Positions 36,440 through 45,513 of a stretch of 64,000 nt of DNA are shown here, one piece after another (within the stretch, counting starts at the first letter, position 1; each line of letters starts with the position of its first letter). Both the position numbers and the translations under genes were made by a program. The notes beneath the pieces are model-generated. The model did no database searches. It worked only from the letters and a program-made list of their open reading frames with translations, and was not told where the DNA came from. Source of the stretch: Pyxidicoccus trucidator (GTDB lineage: Bacteria; Myxococcota; Myxococcia; Myxococcales; Myxococcaceae); the NCBI RefSeq assembly GCF_010894435.1, contig NZ_JAAIXZ010000009.1, forward strand, positions 1 through 64,000, read 5' to 3'.

Positions 36440-37464
36440 GCCCCACCTCCGAAGTCTCCGAGCTGCGCCCCCTCGCCATGGGCGAGATGATCGACCGAGC
36501 CGCCACCTTCTGGCGCTCCCACCTGAAGCCGCTCTTCGTGCTGGCCTTCGGCTTCTCGCTGGTGAACTACATCGCGACGAAGGTCACCATGCTGAGCGGC
36601 CAGCGGCTGGCGCCGACGCTCTTCGCGGGGGACGCGCAGACGCGCGCGCAGGAGGACCCCTCGCTCGTTCTCGGTGAGGCGGGCCTCTCCATGGGGCTGT
36701 GGGCGCTGCTCCTGGTGTTCCTCTTCTGGAGCTACTGGATGTCCACGATGGCGACCGCCCGGTACGTGGTGTCGATGCAGCTCGGCGAGCCCGTGCAGCC
36801 TGTGGACGGCCTGCGGCGGGCCCTGTCCCGCATGGGCGCGCTGACGGGCGCCTACCTGCTGTCCATGGCGTGGGCGGTGTTGATGACGCTGCTGCTGCTC
36901 GGGCCTGGAGCCATCATCGGCGGACTGGCGGCGGCGGCCTCGGTGTCGGGCAACGGCACGCTGGCCCTGGTGCTGACGGTGGTGGCCATTCCCCTGGCCA
37001 TGCTGGGGCTCATCGCGGCGATGCTCTGGTACTTCCTCCGCTTCCTGCTGCTGCCGCCAGTCCTGGCCATGGAGGACCTGGGGTCCTGGGAGGCCTTCAA
37101 GCGCTCCGGGGAGCTGCTGTCCGGCCGCATCGGACCGGGGTTCCTGGGCCGCGTGGTGGTGCGCGCGATGATTCTCTACACGGTGATGAGCCTCATCCTC
37201 ATCTCCGTGCAGCTCGTGTCCGGCATCCCGTCGTGGCTGGTGATGGCGCCGTATGGCAGCCCCTTCGACGCGGGGACCATGGCGCGCACGCCGCAGCTCC
37301 TGCTGGTGCCCGCGGAGCTGGTGCAGGTGGTGGCGCAGTCGTGCTTCACCCCCATCTACTTCGTCTTCTGCTCCGTCTTCTATCTGGACATGCGCGTGCG
37401 ACGGGAAGGGCTGGACCTGGAGCGCCGACTGGAGACGCCGTCAGCCCCCACGCTGGCCGTCTGA
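36436..37464 (+). CDS. Multipass inner-membrane protein
   Basis: A 342-aa protein with about six membrane segments (for example SLVLGEAGLSMGLWALLLVF and MAWAVLMTLLLLGPGAIIGG). The opening LAMGEMIDRAATFWRSHLKP and the central YFLRFLLLPPVLAMEDLGSW are typical of the membrane domain shared by DUF7544/GlpQ-membrane-domain-like proteins. GTG 36436 overlaps the thiE stop, but the following DUF4129 and DUF4350 genes suggest that its functional unit is downstream. No catalytic motif; function unknown. Confidence 0.65.
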   Translation: MSPTSEVSELRPLAMGEMIDRAATFWRSHLKPLFVLAFGFSLVNYIATKVTMLSGQRLAPTLFAGDAQTRAQEDPSLVLGEAGLSMGLWALLLVFLFWSYWMSTMATARYVVSMQLGEPVQPVDGLRRALSRMGALTGAYLLSMAWAVLMTLLLLGPGAIIGGLAAAASVSGNGTLALVLTVVAIPLAMLGLIAAMLWYFLRFLLLPPVLAMEDLGSWEAFKRSGELLSGRIGPGFLGRVVVRAMILYTVMSLILISVQLVSGIPSWLVMAPYGSPFDAGTMARTPQLLLVPAELVQVVAQSCFTPIYFVFCSVFYLDMRVRREGLDLERRLETPSAPTLAV

Positions 37465-37488
37465 CGCCCCCTCTTCCGCGAGCCCTCC

Positions 37489-38376
37489 GTGCCGAGCCTG
37501 TCCCTGCTGATGCTGCTGGCCGCCCTGCCCTGCGCCGAGCGCGAGGCCACCACGCGGCTGATGGAAGAGACGGCGGCCACGCGTCCCACGGCGCTGCCCG
37601 CGCTGGTGGACGGGCTGTCCACGCGCATGGGCGGCATGCCACTGCCCCCCATGGAGCAGGACGCGTCCGCGCCCGAGCGCGCGAAGCAGCTCGCGGGCTT
37701 CCTGGAGCGGGCCTGCGCGCTGGAGGAAGCGGAGCGGAGCGCCCCGGCCGCGCTGCCCGCCAGTGAGCCTGAGCGGCTGAAGGCCATCCTCGACCGGCCG
37801 GAGTTCTCCCGGGCGCGCCAGCGGCACGGCGACCTGGTGAAGCGGCTGATGCGCGAGTTGGAAGCGTGGATGGAGAGCCTCTTCGAGTCCAGCGAGGCCC
37901 AGGGCTTCGCGGTGGCCACGCGCGCGGTGATGCTCGGGCTGGCCCTGGCGCTGGTGCTGTGGGGCGTGCTGCGGCTGAGCGCACACCGGAGGTTCAAGCC
38001 CGCCGCGCCAGGTGCGCTGACCGCGGCCGAGGCGCCGCTGGTGCTCGACTCGCCGGGCGAGCACCTGAGGCGAGCGCGGGCCGCATTGGGAGCCGACGCG
38101 AGAGAGGCCATCCGAGAGGGCTTGCTGGGCCTGCTGTCGGCGCTGGAGCAGAAGCGGCTGGCGAGGCCGGACCGGGTGAAGACGAACCGCGAGCTCGCAG
38201 CGGAGCTGCCCGGCCGGGGAGCTCCCGCGCCCGTGGTGAGCGAGGTGGAGCGGTTGGTGGGCTGGTATGACCGGGCCTTCTATTCACTCGCGCCGGTGCC
38301 GGAGGACGAGGCCGCGCGCTTCGTCGCGGCGGTGGAGCAACTGAACGGCACGCTGACGTTGGTGGGCGCGCCGTGA
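37489..38376 (+). CDS. DUF4129-domain membrane protein
   Basis: A 295-aa protein with an N-terminal hydrophobic segment, an extracytoplasmic stretch, one central membrane helix (AVMLGLALALVLWGVLRL, about 144-165) and a C-terminal cytoplasmic domain. That domain contains RPDRVKTNRELAAELP and LVGWYDRAFYSLAPVPEDEA, the signature of DUF4129. Members usually sit in operons with DUF58, MoxR ATPase and transglutaminase genes; none of those is here. GTG 37489 is 24 bp after the previous stop; the stop overlaps the next gene by 4 bp. Confidence 0.75.
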   Translation: MPSLSLLMLLAALPCAEREATTRLMEETAATRPTALPALVDGLSTRMGGMPLPPMEQDASAPERAKQLAGFLERACALEEAERSAPAALPASEPERLKAILDRPEFSRARQRHGDLVKRLMRELEAWMESLFESSEAQGFAVATRAVMLGLALALVLWGVLRLSAHRRFKPAAPGALTAAEAPLVLDSPGEHLRRARAALGADAREAIREGLLGLLSALEQKRLARPDRVKTNRELAAELPGRGAPAPVVSEVERLVGWYDRAFYSLAPVPEDEAARFVAAVEQLNGTLTLVGAP

Positions 38377-39554
38377 AGAACCTCCGGACCACGGCCGCCT
38401 TCGGAGTCCTCATCGCACTGGCGCTGGCGGTGGGACTGGCCACCCGCGAGGAGGCGCCAGAGTCCCTTCAGCCCACCGTCGAGAACACCGGCGCCCAGGG
38501 GGCCCGCGCGCTCTACCTCTACCTGCGCGAGGGCGGCAGGAGCGTGGACGCGCACACCTCCTCGCTGGAGTCGCTGCCCGACGCCACTCGCACGGTGGTG
38601 CTGGCCGCGCCGCAGGGCCGGCCGGTGTCGAAGGACGAAGTGGCCGCGCTGGAGCGCTTCGTCCAGGGGGGCGGCACGCTGGTGTACCTGTCGCCGCGAG
38701 AGCTGGGGAAGCACCAGCCCGCGCTGGAGGACTGGCTGAGCCTGGAGCAGGGCCCACTGATGCCGGCGAGCAGCCGGGGCCTGGACTCGAAGATGGCGGA
38801 CGCGGGCGGCACCACGGTGGACATCTGGCTCGGCGCCGGTCCGCTGAGGGGCCTGTCCGGGCTGCGCGTGTCACAGGACCGGGGCCTGCGCCTGCACCAC
38901 GACGACGCCGTGCCCCTGGCGGGCCTGGGCGGCGCGGTGGCGGTGTGGCGCTGGTCGCTCGGCAAGGGCGAGGTGTACGTGCTCGCGGGCGCGGACCTCG
39001 CGGAGAACCGCCGGCTGGAGCTGCTGGACAACCTGCGCTTCTGGGACGGGCTCGCGGCCCGGGGACCGCTGCTGTTCGACGAGTTCCACCACCAGCTCGC
39101 GCCGCCGCCTCCGCTGTCGCGAGGCATCTGGGTCTTCGTCGCGCAGGTGCTGGCGGTGGGTCTGCTCTACGCCGTGTCCCGGGGCACCCGCTTCGGCGCG
39201 GCCCGTCCGCTGCGCCAGGAGCGGCACCGCTCCGCACTTGAGTACGTGCGCAGCATGGGCTGGCTGATGCGGCGCTCGAAGGTGGAGCGCGAGCTGCTCC
39301 CCGAGTTGGAGCGCGCGCTGCGCCAGCTCATGCAGGAGCGGCTGGGAATCCCCCTCGCGCTGGCGGACGCGGATGCAGCCCGTCTCATGGAGCGAGGGGG
39401 ACAGGACTACCTGGACGCCAAGGCGGACCTCACCCGGACGCACGCGCAGCCGACCGTGCGTCCGGCCGACTACGCGCGCGTGGCCCGCCGCTACGCGCAC
39501 CTGGAGCGCGTGGTGACGGGCCGTGAGTCAGATGCTCGCGAGAACGCGGCCTAG
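38373..39554 (+). CDS. DUF4350-domain membrane protein
   Basis: A 393-aa protein with a membrane anchor at residues 4-22, an extracytoplasmic GATase1-like alpha/beta domain (RALYLYLREGGRSVDAH, then GGTLVYLSPRELGKH) characteristic of DUF4350, and a second membrane helix near residues 250-268. A basic cytoplasmic tail follows. It is coupled to the DUF4129 gene by a 4-bp GTGA overlap. Its TAG stop is shared with the convergent glycosyltransferase gene through a CTAG palindrome. The pair is typical of MoxR-associated operons; function unknown. Confidence 0.75.
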   Translation: MKNLRTTAAFGVLIALALAVGLATREEAPESLQPTVENTGAQGARALYLYLREGGRSVDAHTSSLESLPDATRTVVLAAPQGRPVSKDEVAALERFVQGGGTLVYLSPRELGKHQPALEDWLSLEQGPLMPASSRGLDSKMADAGGTTVDIWLGAGPLRGLSGLRVSQDRGLRLHHDDAVPLAGLGGAVAVWRWSLGKGEVYVLAGADLAENRRLELLDNLRFWDGLAARGPLLFDEFHHQLAPPPPLSRGIWVFVAQVLAVGLLYAVSRGTRFGAARPLRQERHRSALEYVRSMGWLMRRSKVERELLPELERALRQLMQERLGIPLALADADAARLMERGGQDYLDAKADLTRTHAQPTVRPADYARVARRYAHLERVVTGRESDARENAA

Positions 39555-40753
39555 AGGTCCTTCCCGTCGGCCACGAGGGCGGCGCCCACGTGGTGACGGA
39601 TCTCCTCGACGCGAGCGTCCCAGCTCTCGTTGAAGATCTTGTCCGCGCGCTCGCGGCTGGGGCCGGGGCCCTCCGCGAGGCACTCGTCCACCTTGCGCAC
39701 GAAGTCCTCGGTGCCCGAGGCAATCTTGCACAGGCCCACCTTGCGGACCTCGGGCAGGTCCGAGGACACCACCGGCAGACCCGAGGCGAGGTACTCGCGC
39801 ACCTTCAGCGGGTTCGCGTTCAGGGTCAGCTCGCTGAGCTTGAAGGGCATCAGCGCCACGTCGAACGCCTTGCTGTAGCCCGGCAGGTCCGCGTACGGCT
39901 TGCGGCCCAGCATGTGGATGTTGGGCTCGGCGCGCAGCTTGGAGTCATCGCAGTCCGGCGTCGTCTTGCCGATGATGACCACCGAGCCCTCCGGATGGGC
40001 ACGCGCGGTGGCGATGATGGCCTCCTGGTCCACCCAGTCCGCCACCAGGCCGAAGAAGCCGATGACGGGCTTGGGCAGGTTGGCGATGTCCGCCGGAATC
40101 TGCGTGGCCGGATCACACGCCTTCACGAAGTGCGTGAAGTCCGTGCCGTGCCGCACCAGCACCGTGCGCGGGTTGATCTTCGACTTGTTCTCCCGCAGCC
40201 GCTCCGCGGAGGTGATGCAGAGGTCCGCGCGGCGCAGCAGGCGCTCCTCCAGCTCCGCGATGTGCTTGCCGTTGGTGTCGCTGAAGGCGGCGAACTCGTC
40301 CACGCAGTGGTAGACGACGAACTCCTCGCCCAGCGTGCCGGACACCGGCGCGGACGCCGGCAGGAAGCTCCAGGAGATGGGCTTCTTGAAGTTCAGCTGC
40401 TTCATCGCCCGCAGGACTTGAAGGCGCAGCAGGTGCCGGTTGGCGCCGCGCACCAGCTCCGAGCCGTAGAAGGGAATCGCCAGCGGCGACAGCACGAAGA
40501 GGTTGGGCTGCACCTCCTTGATGCCCTGGGTGAACTTCTCCAGCTTGCTGAAGATGCGCTTCGCATCGTGCGCGTTCGCCTTTGGCGCGCGGTTGCCGAT
40601 GCTGTTCACCCAGAGGATGCGGTTCTCCCGGGAGAGAATCTTCATGATGTGGACCTTCGACAGCGGGTCCCCATCCCAGTCGTTGGAGAACACCACCAGG
40701 TCGCGCCCACGGAGCGCCCGGCGCGCCAGGTCCATGTCATCACTGCGCCGCAT
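39551..40753 (-). CDS. Glycosyltransferase (GT-B, GT1/GT4-like)
   Basis: A 400-aa GT-B-fold glycosyltransferase. It starts at ATG 40753, eight bases after AGGAGA. The N-terminal half (DLVVFSNDWDGDPLSKVH, VVYHCVDEFAAF) and the C-terminal nucleotide-sugar half (KPVIGFFGLVADWVD, MLGRKPYADLPGYSKAFDVAL, then LKVREYLASGLPVVSSDLPE with the usual Glu) fit the UDP/GDP-sugar family that pairs with Wzx-type systems. It is the last gene of the exopolysaccharide operon and overlaps the previous one by 14 bp. Sugar and acceptor unknown. Confidence 0.85.
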   Translation of the reverse strand: MRRSDDMDLARRALRGRDLVVFSNDWDGDPLSKVHIMKILSRENRILWVNSIGNRAPKANAHDAKRIFSKLEKFTQGIKEVQPNLFVLSPLAIPFYGSELVRGANRHLLRLQVLRAMKQLNFKKPISWSFLPASAPVSGTLGEEFVVYHCVDEFAAFSDTNGKHIAELEERLLRRADLCITSAERLRENKSKINPRTVLVRHGTDFTHFVKACDPATQIPADIANLPKPVIGFFGLVADWVDQEAIIATARAHPEGSVVIIGKTTPDCDDSKLRAEPNIHMLGRKPYADLPGYSKAFDVALMPFKLSELTLNANPLKVREYLASGLPVVSSDLPEVRKVGLCKIASGTEDFVRKVDECLAEGPGPSRERADKIFNESWDARVEEIRHHVGAALVADGKDL

Positions 40754-41846
40754 GTCTCGTCTCTCCTGTATCGAAGGCTTCGTCACGTGACTGCTTGAAA
40801 GGAATCGCCGGGCCCGGGACTGCCCCGGCCAGCTCGGTGTAGAGCGCGAGCAGCGCCGGCCCGACGTCCACCGTCGGGTGGAAGGCCGGCCCCGCCGCCA
40901 CGGCCTCGAGCACGACGCGCGCCAGGGACTGCTCGTCACCCGCGGAGAACACCCGCGTCCCCTGGGGCCGGGTGCAGACATCACTGGCCACGCACGGCAC
41001 GCCCAGGGCCAGCGCCTCGCGGACGGAGATGGAGTCCCCGTCATGCGTGGTGGGCCGGAGGAAGGCGTCGCAGCGGGCCATCAACCCGAGCGCCGCTGGA
41101 TGCTCCAGCTCGCCCAGGACTTCCAGGCGGCCCGCGACGCCCAGCTCGCGGGCGTCGCGGATGAAGTCCTCGGAGTCCGTCCCCGGCCCGAAGAGGGCGA
41201 GCCCCACGTCGGGGTGCGTCTCCGCGAGCAGCTTCAGCGCGCGGAACGCCTGCTTCCGCCCGTACACGGGCGAAGGGTGGTGCGCCATGGCCAGCAGCGG
41301 CTTGCGCCGGGCGCGTGCCGCGTCCACCACGGGTGGCACCGGCCCCGGCCGCACCTGCGAGGAGATGAAGGCCGGCTGGACGACGACCTTCGCCTCCGGC
41401 ACTCCGCAGGCGACGACGGCGTCCTTCACCGCGGTGGACACCGCCACCACGCGCGCGTAGCCGGCCAGCGCCACGCGAGCGAAGTTGCGCCGGGCCCCGG
41501 ACTCCGCCAGGTAGTCCGGCAGCAGTCCCGAGTGCAGGGTGATGACACGGGCCGACCGGGACCCGGGCAGCCCACCCACCATGCCCGCCAGCACCCAGGA
41601 CTTCGGGTTGTTGCCGCTCGTGTGGACGTGCACCGTCCACCCCGAGGAGATGAACCCCGCCAGCCGCAGGGCGAAGTGAGCGGGGCTTCGCGTCGGGAGA
41701 ACGTCCGGAGCCGGCCGGCCGCCCTTCCCGATGTCCAGCACCTTCGCTTCGACCCCACAGCCGCGCAGGTAACCGTGTAGCTGTTGCACGTGGATGGACA
41801 CACCGCCGTACGGAGGCGGGTAGTCCCCGACGAGGAGCACTTTCAT
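40740..41846 (-). CDS. Glycosyltransferase family 4 enzyme
   Basis: A 368-aa GT4 enzyme: MKVLLVGDYPPPYGGVSIHV with the glycine-rich acceptor loop, VHVHTSGNNP, VITLHSGLLPDYL and the donor half with GLMARCDAFLRPTTHDG and SISVREALALGVPCVASDV (E-x7-E type motif). The second half ends with helix-rich sequence. ATG 41846 is 11 bp after the acyltransferase stop. It sits in the exopolysaccharide operon between acyltransferase and second glycosyltransferase. Retaining mechanism by family; specificity unknown. Confidence 0.88.
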   Translation of the reverse strand: MKVLLVGDYPPPYGGVSIHVQQLHGYLRGCGVEAKVLDIGKGGRPAPDVLPTRSPAHFALRLAGFISSGWTVHVHTSGNNPKSWVLAGMVGGLPGSRSARVITLHSGLLPDYLAESGARRNFARVALAGYARVVAVSTAVKDAVVACGVPEAKVVVQPAFISSQVRPGPVPPVVDAARARRKPLLAMAHHPSPVYGRKQAFRALKLLAETHPDVGLALFGPGTDSEDFIRDARELGVAGRLEVLGELEHPAALGLMARCDAFLRPTTHDGDSISVREALALGVPCVASDVCTRPQGTRVFSAGDEQSLARVVLEAVAAGPAFHPTVDVGPALLALYTELAGAVPGPAIPFKQSRDEAFDTGETRHAAQ

Positions 41847-41857
41847 GGAGCCCTCCC

Positions 41858-42376
41858 CTACTGCCGCATGGAAGCGGGGGGTGGCACCGCCGACAGCGGA
41901 GCGCGTGGGGGCAGCAGCCCCATCTCCCGCTGGTACGTGGTGAGTGGATCCGGGTCCTGGCGGATCACCTTCGCCGGGACGCCAGCCACCACCGTGCCCG
42001 GTGCCACGTCCTTCAGCACGACGGCGTTGGCGCCAATCACCGCGAAGTCACCGATGCGGATGTTGCCGAGAATCTTGGCGCCCGCGCCGATGCGCACGTA
42101 GTCGCCCAGCACCGGCGCACCCTCCAGCCCCGAGCGCCCGCCGATGGTCACCTGCTGCGAGATGAGGCAGTTCTTGCCCACCTTCGCCGCCTTGTGGATG
42201 ACCACGCCGATACCGCCGTAGCCGAGCTGCGTCCCTTCCCCGATCTCAGCGTCCTCGGGGATGTACGAGCTGTGCAGATAGTAGATGGCCTTGCGAAGCA
42301 CGGCCGGAAGCAGGGGAATGCCCCGCTTCTTCAGTCCGTGTGCGAGCCGGTACAACGTCATCGCGTCGACACCCAT
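41858..42376 (-). CDS. Hexapeptide-repeat serine O-acetyltransferase-like enzyme
   Basis: A 172-aa left-handed beta-helix acyltransferase. Hexapeptide repeats run from IGEGTQLGYGGIGVVIHKAA through IGAGAKILGNIRIGDFAVIG to the typical end VVAGVPAKVIR. The catalytic His is in GIGVVIHKAAKVG. Although close to CysE, its place among glycosyltransferases points to acetylation of a sugar or lipid-linked glycan, as for EpsC/WcaF-type enzymes. ATG 42376 follows GGGAGG; a GTG one codon earlier is possible. The proline-rich C-terminal tail is variable. Confidence 0.82.
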   Translation of the reverse strand: MGVDAMTLYRLAHGLKKRGIPLLPAVLRKAIYYLHSSYIPEDAEIGEGTQLGYGGIGVVIHKAAKVGKNCLISQQVTIGGRSGLEGAPVLGDYVRIGAGAKILGNIRIGDFAVIGANAVVLKDVAPGTVVAGVPAKVIRQDPDPLTTYQREMGLLPPRAPLSAVPPPASMRQ

Positions 42377-42454
42377 CACGCCTCCCTCACCCCATGTCCC
42401 GACGGCGAGGAAACTAGGTACCCCACCGTGGGGAGGGAAGTGCCCTCCACGCGT

Positions 42455-43990
42455 CTATTTCCCGACGCTCAACCCGGCCCGGCGTGGGCGCAGCCCCGCG
42501 AGGAGGTGGAGGGGCCGCACGCCCGTCGCATACAGCGCCGCCAGGTAGCCGGTGACGAACAGCAGGCCGGCCGAGGCCAGCGGCAGCACGCGCCAGAAGA
42601 AGCCCTCCGGCAGGTGGCTGAAGGCCCCTTCCGCCGCGGCCCTGAGCAGGAAGACGCCCACCGCCGCTGCGAACGCTGCCAGCCCGGCCTTTCCCAGCTC
42701 CCGCCAGGGGATGACGTCCTTCACCCCCAGCTTGAGCCGGGGCGTGGACAGCGCCGCCGGCACCCGCGTCAGCAGCATCGCCTTGCCCACCACCTCGGCC
42801 ACCGCCCACGAGCCGATGCCGCCCATGAGGCCCAGGTGCTTCACGCCCAGCCACACCATGGGCACCGTCACCGCCGCCTTCACCGCGTAGGACGCGAAGA
42901 TGGCGCGCGTCTGGCCCCGGGCGCGCAGCGTGCCATCCATGGGAAGGATGGACAGCACCACGCCCAGCACGCTCACCCGGAACACCGGCACCGCGGGCAG
43001 GAACTTCTCGCCGAACATCGCCCCGATGAACTCCGGCGCCGCCGCGAAGAGGAACGCCGCGAAGGGCAGGAAGACGTAGGACAGCTTCCCCGCCGCCTCG
43101 CGGAAGGCCTCCACGCCCTCCTCCAGGCGCCCTTCCCGCTCCAGCTCGCCCAGCCGCACCATCAGCACCTCGCTGGTGGGCGTGTAGAGCAGGTCCACCA
43201 CCGGGAGCTGGAAGCAGCCGACGCGGTAGAGCGCGTACAGCGCCGGCGCCACCGCGCCCGCCACCATATAGAGGTGCGCGTTCTGCTGCGGAATCGCCAG
43301 CAGCATCGCCGCGCCAAAGGGCGCCGCATACGCCAATTGCTCGCGGAAGAGCTTCCGGTCCACCAGCGGCCCGGTGACGCCACTCAGCGACACGAACCAG
43401 GTGGCCACGTAGCGGAGCGCCGCGAAGCCCGCCACCGTCACCATCATCCAATACAGGGACGCGCCCAGCAGCGGCGGCACCACCATGACGGCCGCGCGCA
43501 CCGCGTCCGACACCAGGTAGACGCCCGCGGACGCCTTGGTGCGCCCCTGCGCCGTGAGGGACACCTCCAGCGGGAAGCTGCCCAGCAGGAAGGCGGTGTA
43601 GGCCGCCAGCGGCAGCCGGTACTCCGTCAGCGCCGGGTTGGAGAACCACCCGGCCACGTACCCCAGCAGCGCCCACACGCCCGCCCCGCCCACGAGGCCC
43701 GCGGCCGTCATGAACAGCAGCGTCTGCCCCAGGTACGGCCGCTTCGCCTCCGCGCGGGGCAGGAAGTAGTAGAGGCTCTGCACCACGCCGAACGGCAGCA
43801 CGTAGTAGAGCGTCGTGGCGATGAGGAACAGCTGGTAGTAGGTGCCGTACTCGTCCAGGTGCAGCACCCGGGCGAGGACGAGGGGAATGGACAGCGTCAG
43901 CCCGGCGGTGAACAGCCGGGCCAACACCAGGGGGCCGGCACGCCCGAGGAACGAACCCTGGGGCGCGGCCGGCGTGGGACTGCCGCTCAC
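42455..43990 (-). CDS. Wzx-type polysaccharide flippase (MOP family)
   Basis: A 511-aa membrane protein with 12-14 predicted helices, as in oligosaccharide flippases that move undecaprenyl-PP-linked repeat units to the periplasm. It opens LGRAGPLVLARLFTAGLTLSIPLVL and has AYAAPFGAAMLLAIPQQNAHLYM near the centre and FRVSVLGVVLSILPMDGTL in the second half. GTG 43990 overlaps the deacetylase stop by 4 bp. A Wzx flippase implies a Wzy-dependent pathway, whose polymerase and export genes lie outside the window. Confidence 0.88.
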   Translation of the reverse strand: MSGSPTPAAPQGSFLGRAGPLVLARLFTAGLTLSIPLVLARVLHLDEYGTYYQLFLIATTLYYVLPFGVVQSLYYFLPRAEAKRPYLGQTLLFMTAAGLVGGAGVWALLGYVAGWFSNPALTEYRLPLAAYTAFLLGSFPLEVSLTAQGRTKASAGVYLVSDAVRAAVMVVPPLLGASLYWMMVTVAGFAALRYVATWFVSLSGVTGPLVDRKLFREQLAYAAPFGAAMLLAIPQQNAHLYMVAGAVAPALYALYRVGCFQLPVVDLLYTPTSEVLMVRLGELEREGRLEEGVEAFREAAGKLSYVFLPFAAFLFAAAPEFIGAMFGEKFLPAVPVFRVSVLGVVLSILPMDGTLRARGQTRAIFASYAVKAAVTVPMVWLGVKHLGLMGGIGSWAVAEVVGKAMLLTRVPAALSTPRLKLGVKDVIPWRELGKAGLAAFAAAVGVFLLRAAAEGAFSHLPEGFFWRVLPLASAGLLFVTGYLAALYATGVRPLHLLAGLRPRRAGLSVGK

Positions 43991-45189
43991 GGAACCTCCT
44001 TGACCGGCGACGACGCCGCCTCCGGGGCCAGGATGTTGGCCATGACGGCCGGGTTCGCCACTGCCGCATTGGCACCCTGGTGCGGGCGCTTGCCCGGAAC
44101 CGGATGGTTCATGCCCAGCACCCCGAAGCAGTCGTCGAACTGGCAGGCGGTGAGCGACGACGAGTAGTCCCCCGTCATGCCCAGGCTGAAGTTCTCCCAC
44201 AGCACCTTGCGCTTGAGGGTGAACGGGTCCCCACCGATGCGGTTGGCGAAGTCCTCCGTCGTCACACCCGAGCGGAAGCCGTTGGACGACAGCACGCGGA
44301 TGACCTCGTCCGAGTACCAGCCGTTGCAGTAGGCGAAGTCGCGGACGGTGATGCCCACCTCGCGCTCGATGGTGTGCTTGGACTCGAGGATTTCGCGCTC
44401 CACCACCTGCTGCGGCTCCAGCGTCAGCACGGTGTGGCCCAGGGTGTGCGCGCCGAACTCGAAGCCGTCGCGCGCCATGCGGCGCACCTCGTCCCAGTTC
44501 ATGACGTCGCCCTGCTCCGGCACCAGGTCCGGCCCGCCGCCGAGCTGCTGCTCCAGCGCGTCGATGATGTCCGTCAGCACGCGCGTGGGGTGCTCGCCGA
44601 TGAAGTCGTCCAGCGCCGACGACACCGTCTTCTGTCCGGAGAGGATGGGCCCGAGCAGCTCCAGCGACGGAGAGGGCAGCGTGTCGTAGACAGGGCGGAA
44701 GCGGCGCTCCTGGACGCGGCGCAGCAGGTGGAAGAGCCGGTCATGGTTGAAGCGCTTGTTGGTGCCGATGAAGGCCGTGGGCAGGTACGTGATTGCCGGC
44801 ACGCCCATCTGCTTCAGGACGGGGTACGCGTACCGGTACACGTCGCGATAGCCGTCATCAAACGTCACGACACACAGGTCCTTCTTCGCGACGCGCCGGC
44901 CGGACATGACGTCCACCGCGTCGCCGATGGAGGCCAACTCGTAGCCGGCCGCGTTCGCCTCCTCCAGGTGCTTGCGGAACGTCTCCTGGGAGATGAGCAG
45001 CCCGGGAATGGAGCGCTGCAGCTCCCCCGTGAAGTCGCTCACCACGCGGTGGTAGCTGACGATGAGGATGCGCCGCCCACCGGACTGGGAGCGGCGATAC
45101 GCCGCCATCGCCCGCCGCAGCCCGCTGTAGTGCATCACTCCCGCCGCCGCCGCCTTGACTGCCCTGCGTACCACCTTGCCACTCGCCAT
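43987..45189 (-). CDS. Polysaccharide deacetylase (CE4/NodB)
   Basis: A 400-aa carbohydrate esterase of family 4. The metal triad is the Asp-Asp in VTFDDGYRDVYRYAYPV and His-x3-His in FGAHTLGHTVL; FAYCNGWYSDEVI supplies the later conserved loop. Cytosolic or membrane-associated, without a clear signal peptide; residues 1-45 are basic. It is the first gene of the operon. ATG 45189 has GGAGG five bases upstream. It probably removes N-acetyl groups from the exopolysaccharide or its precursor. Divergent from ccmA across a 324-bp gap. Confidence 0.9.
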   Translation of the reverse strand: MASGKVVRRAVKAAAAGVMHYSGLRRAMAAYRRSQSGGRRILIVSYHRVVSDFTGELQRSIPGLLISQETFRKHLEEANAAGYELASIGDAVDVMSGRRVAKKDLCVVTFDDGYRDVYRYAYPVLKQMGVPAITYLPTAFIGTNKRFNHDRLFHLLRRVQERRFRPVYDTLPSPSLELLGPILSGQKTVSSALDDFIGEHPTRVLTDIIDALEQQLGGGPDLVPEQGDVMNWDEVRRMARDGFEFGAHTLGHTVLTLEPQQVVEREILESKHTIEREVGITVRDFAYCNGWYSDEVIRVLSSNGFRSGVTTEDFANRIGGDPFTLKRKVLWENFSLGMTGDYSSSLTACQFDDCFGVLGMNHPVPGKRPHQGANAAVANPAVMANILAPEAASSPVKEVP

Positions 45190-45513
45190 CACGCCCTCCG
45201 CGCGGAGAAGAAACCTCCCGCCCGCCTCCTCCCTCGTTGGGGAGGAGTACCCACGCCGCGCCATTGCAGGGGGAATGCCATGCCGAAAGTAGGCACCCGC
45301 GCGCCTCCGGCAGAGGGACTGCCCAGGAGGCTCGGAGGGCTGCCGGGCGGTGGACGCTCCCTCCGGTGGAAACCCGACGGAGCGCACGGGCACCTACGAC
45401 CACATGCAGGGGAAAAGCTTTCCCGATCCAGTGGCCCGCTCCTTCACTGACCGGCCGGCCCTCCGGGTTTCACTGGAGGACATTTCCATTTCCGGATACG
45501 AACGACGGCGCCG
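45190..45513. other. Divergent intergenic region, deacetylase / ccmA
   Basis: A 324-bp gap between divergent genes. It holds an 8-bp perfect hairpin (45226-45247, arms CTCCTCCC / GGGAGGAG), which would lie in the deacetylase leader, and a GGGAAA-AGC-TTTCCC dyad at 45412-45426. Promoters for both operons must be here, but I could not pick either with confidence, and no coding sequence was recognised. Confidence 0.45.
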
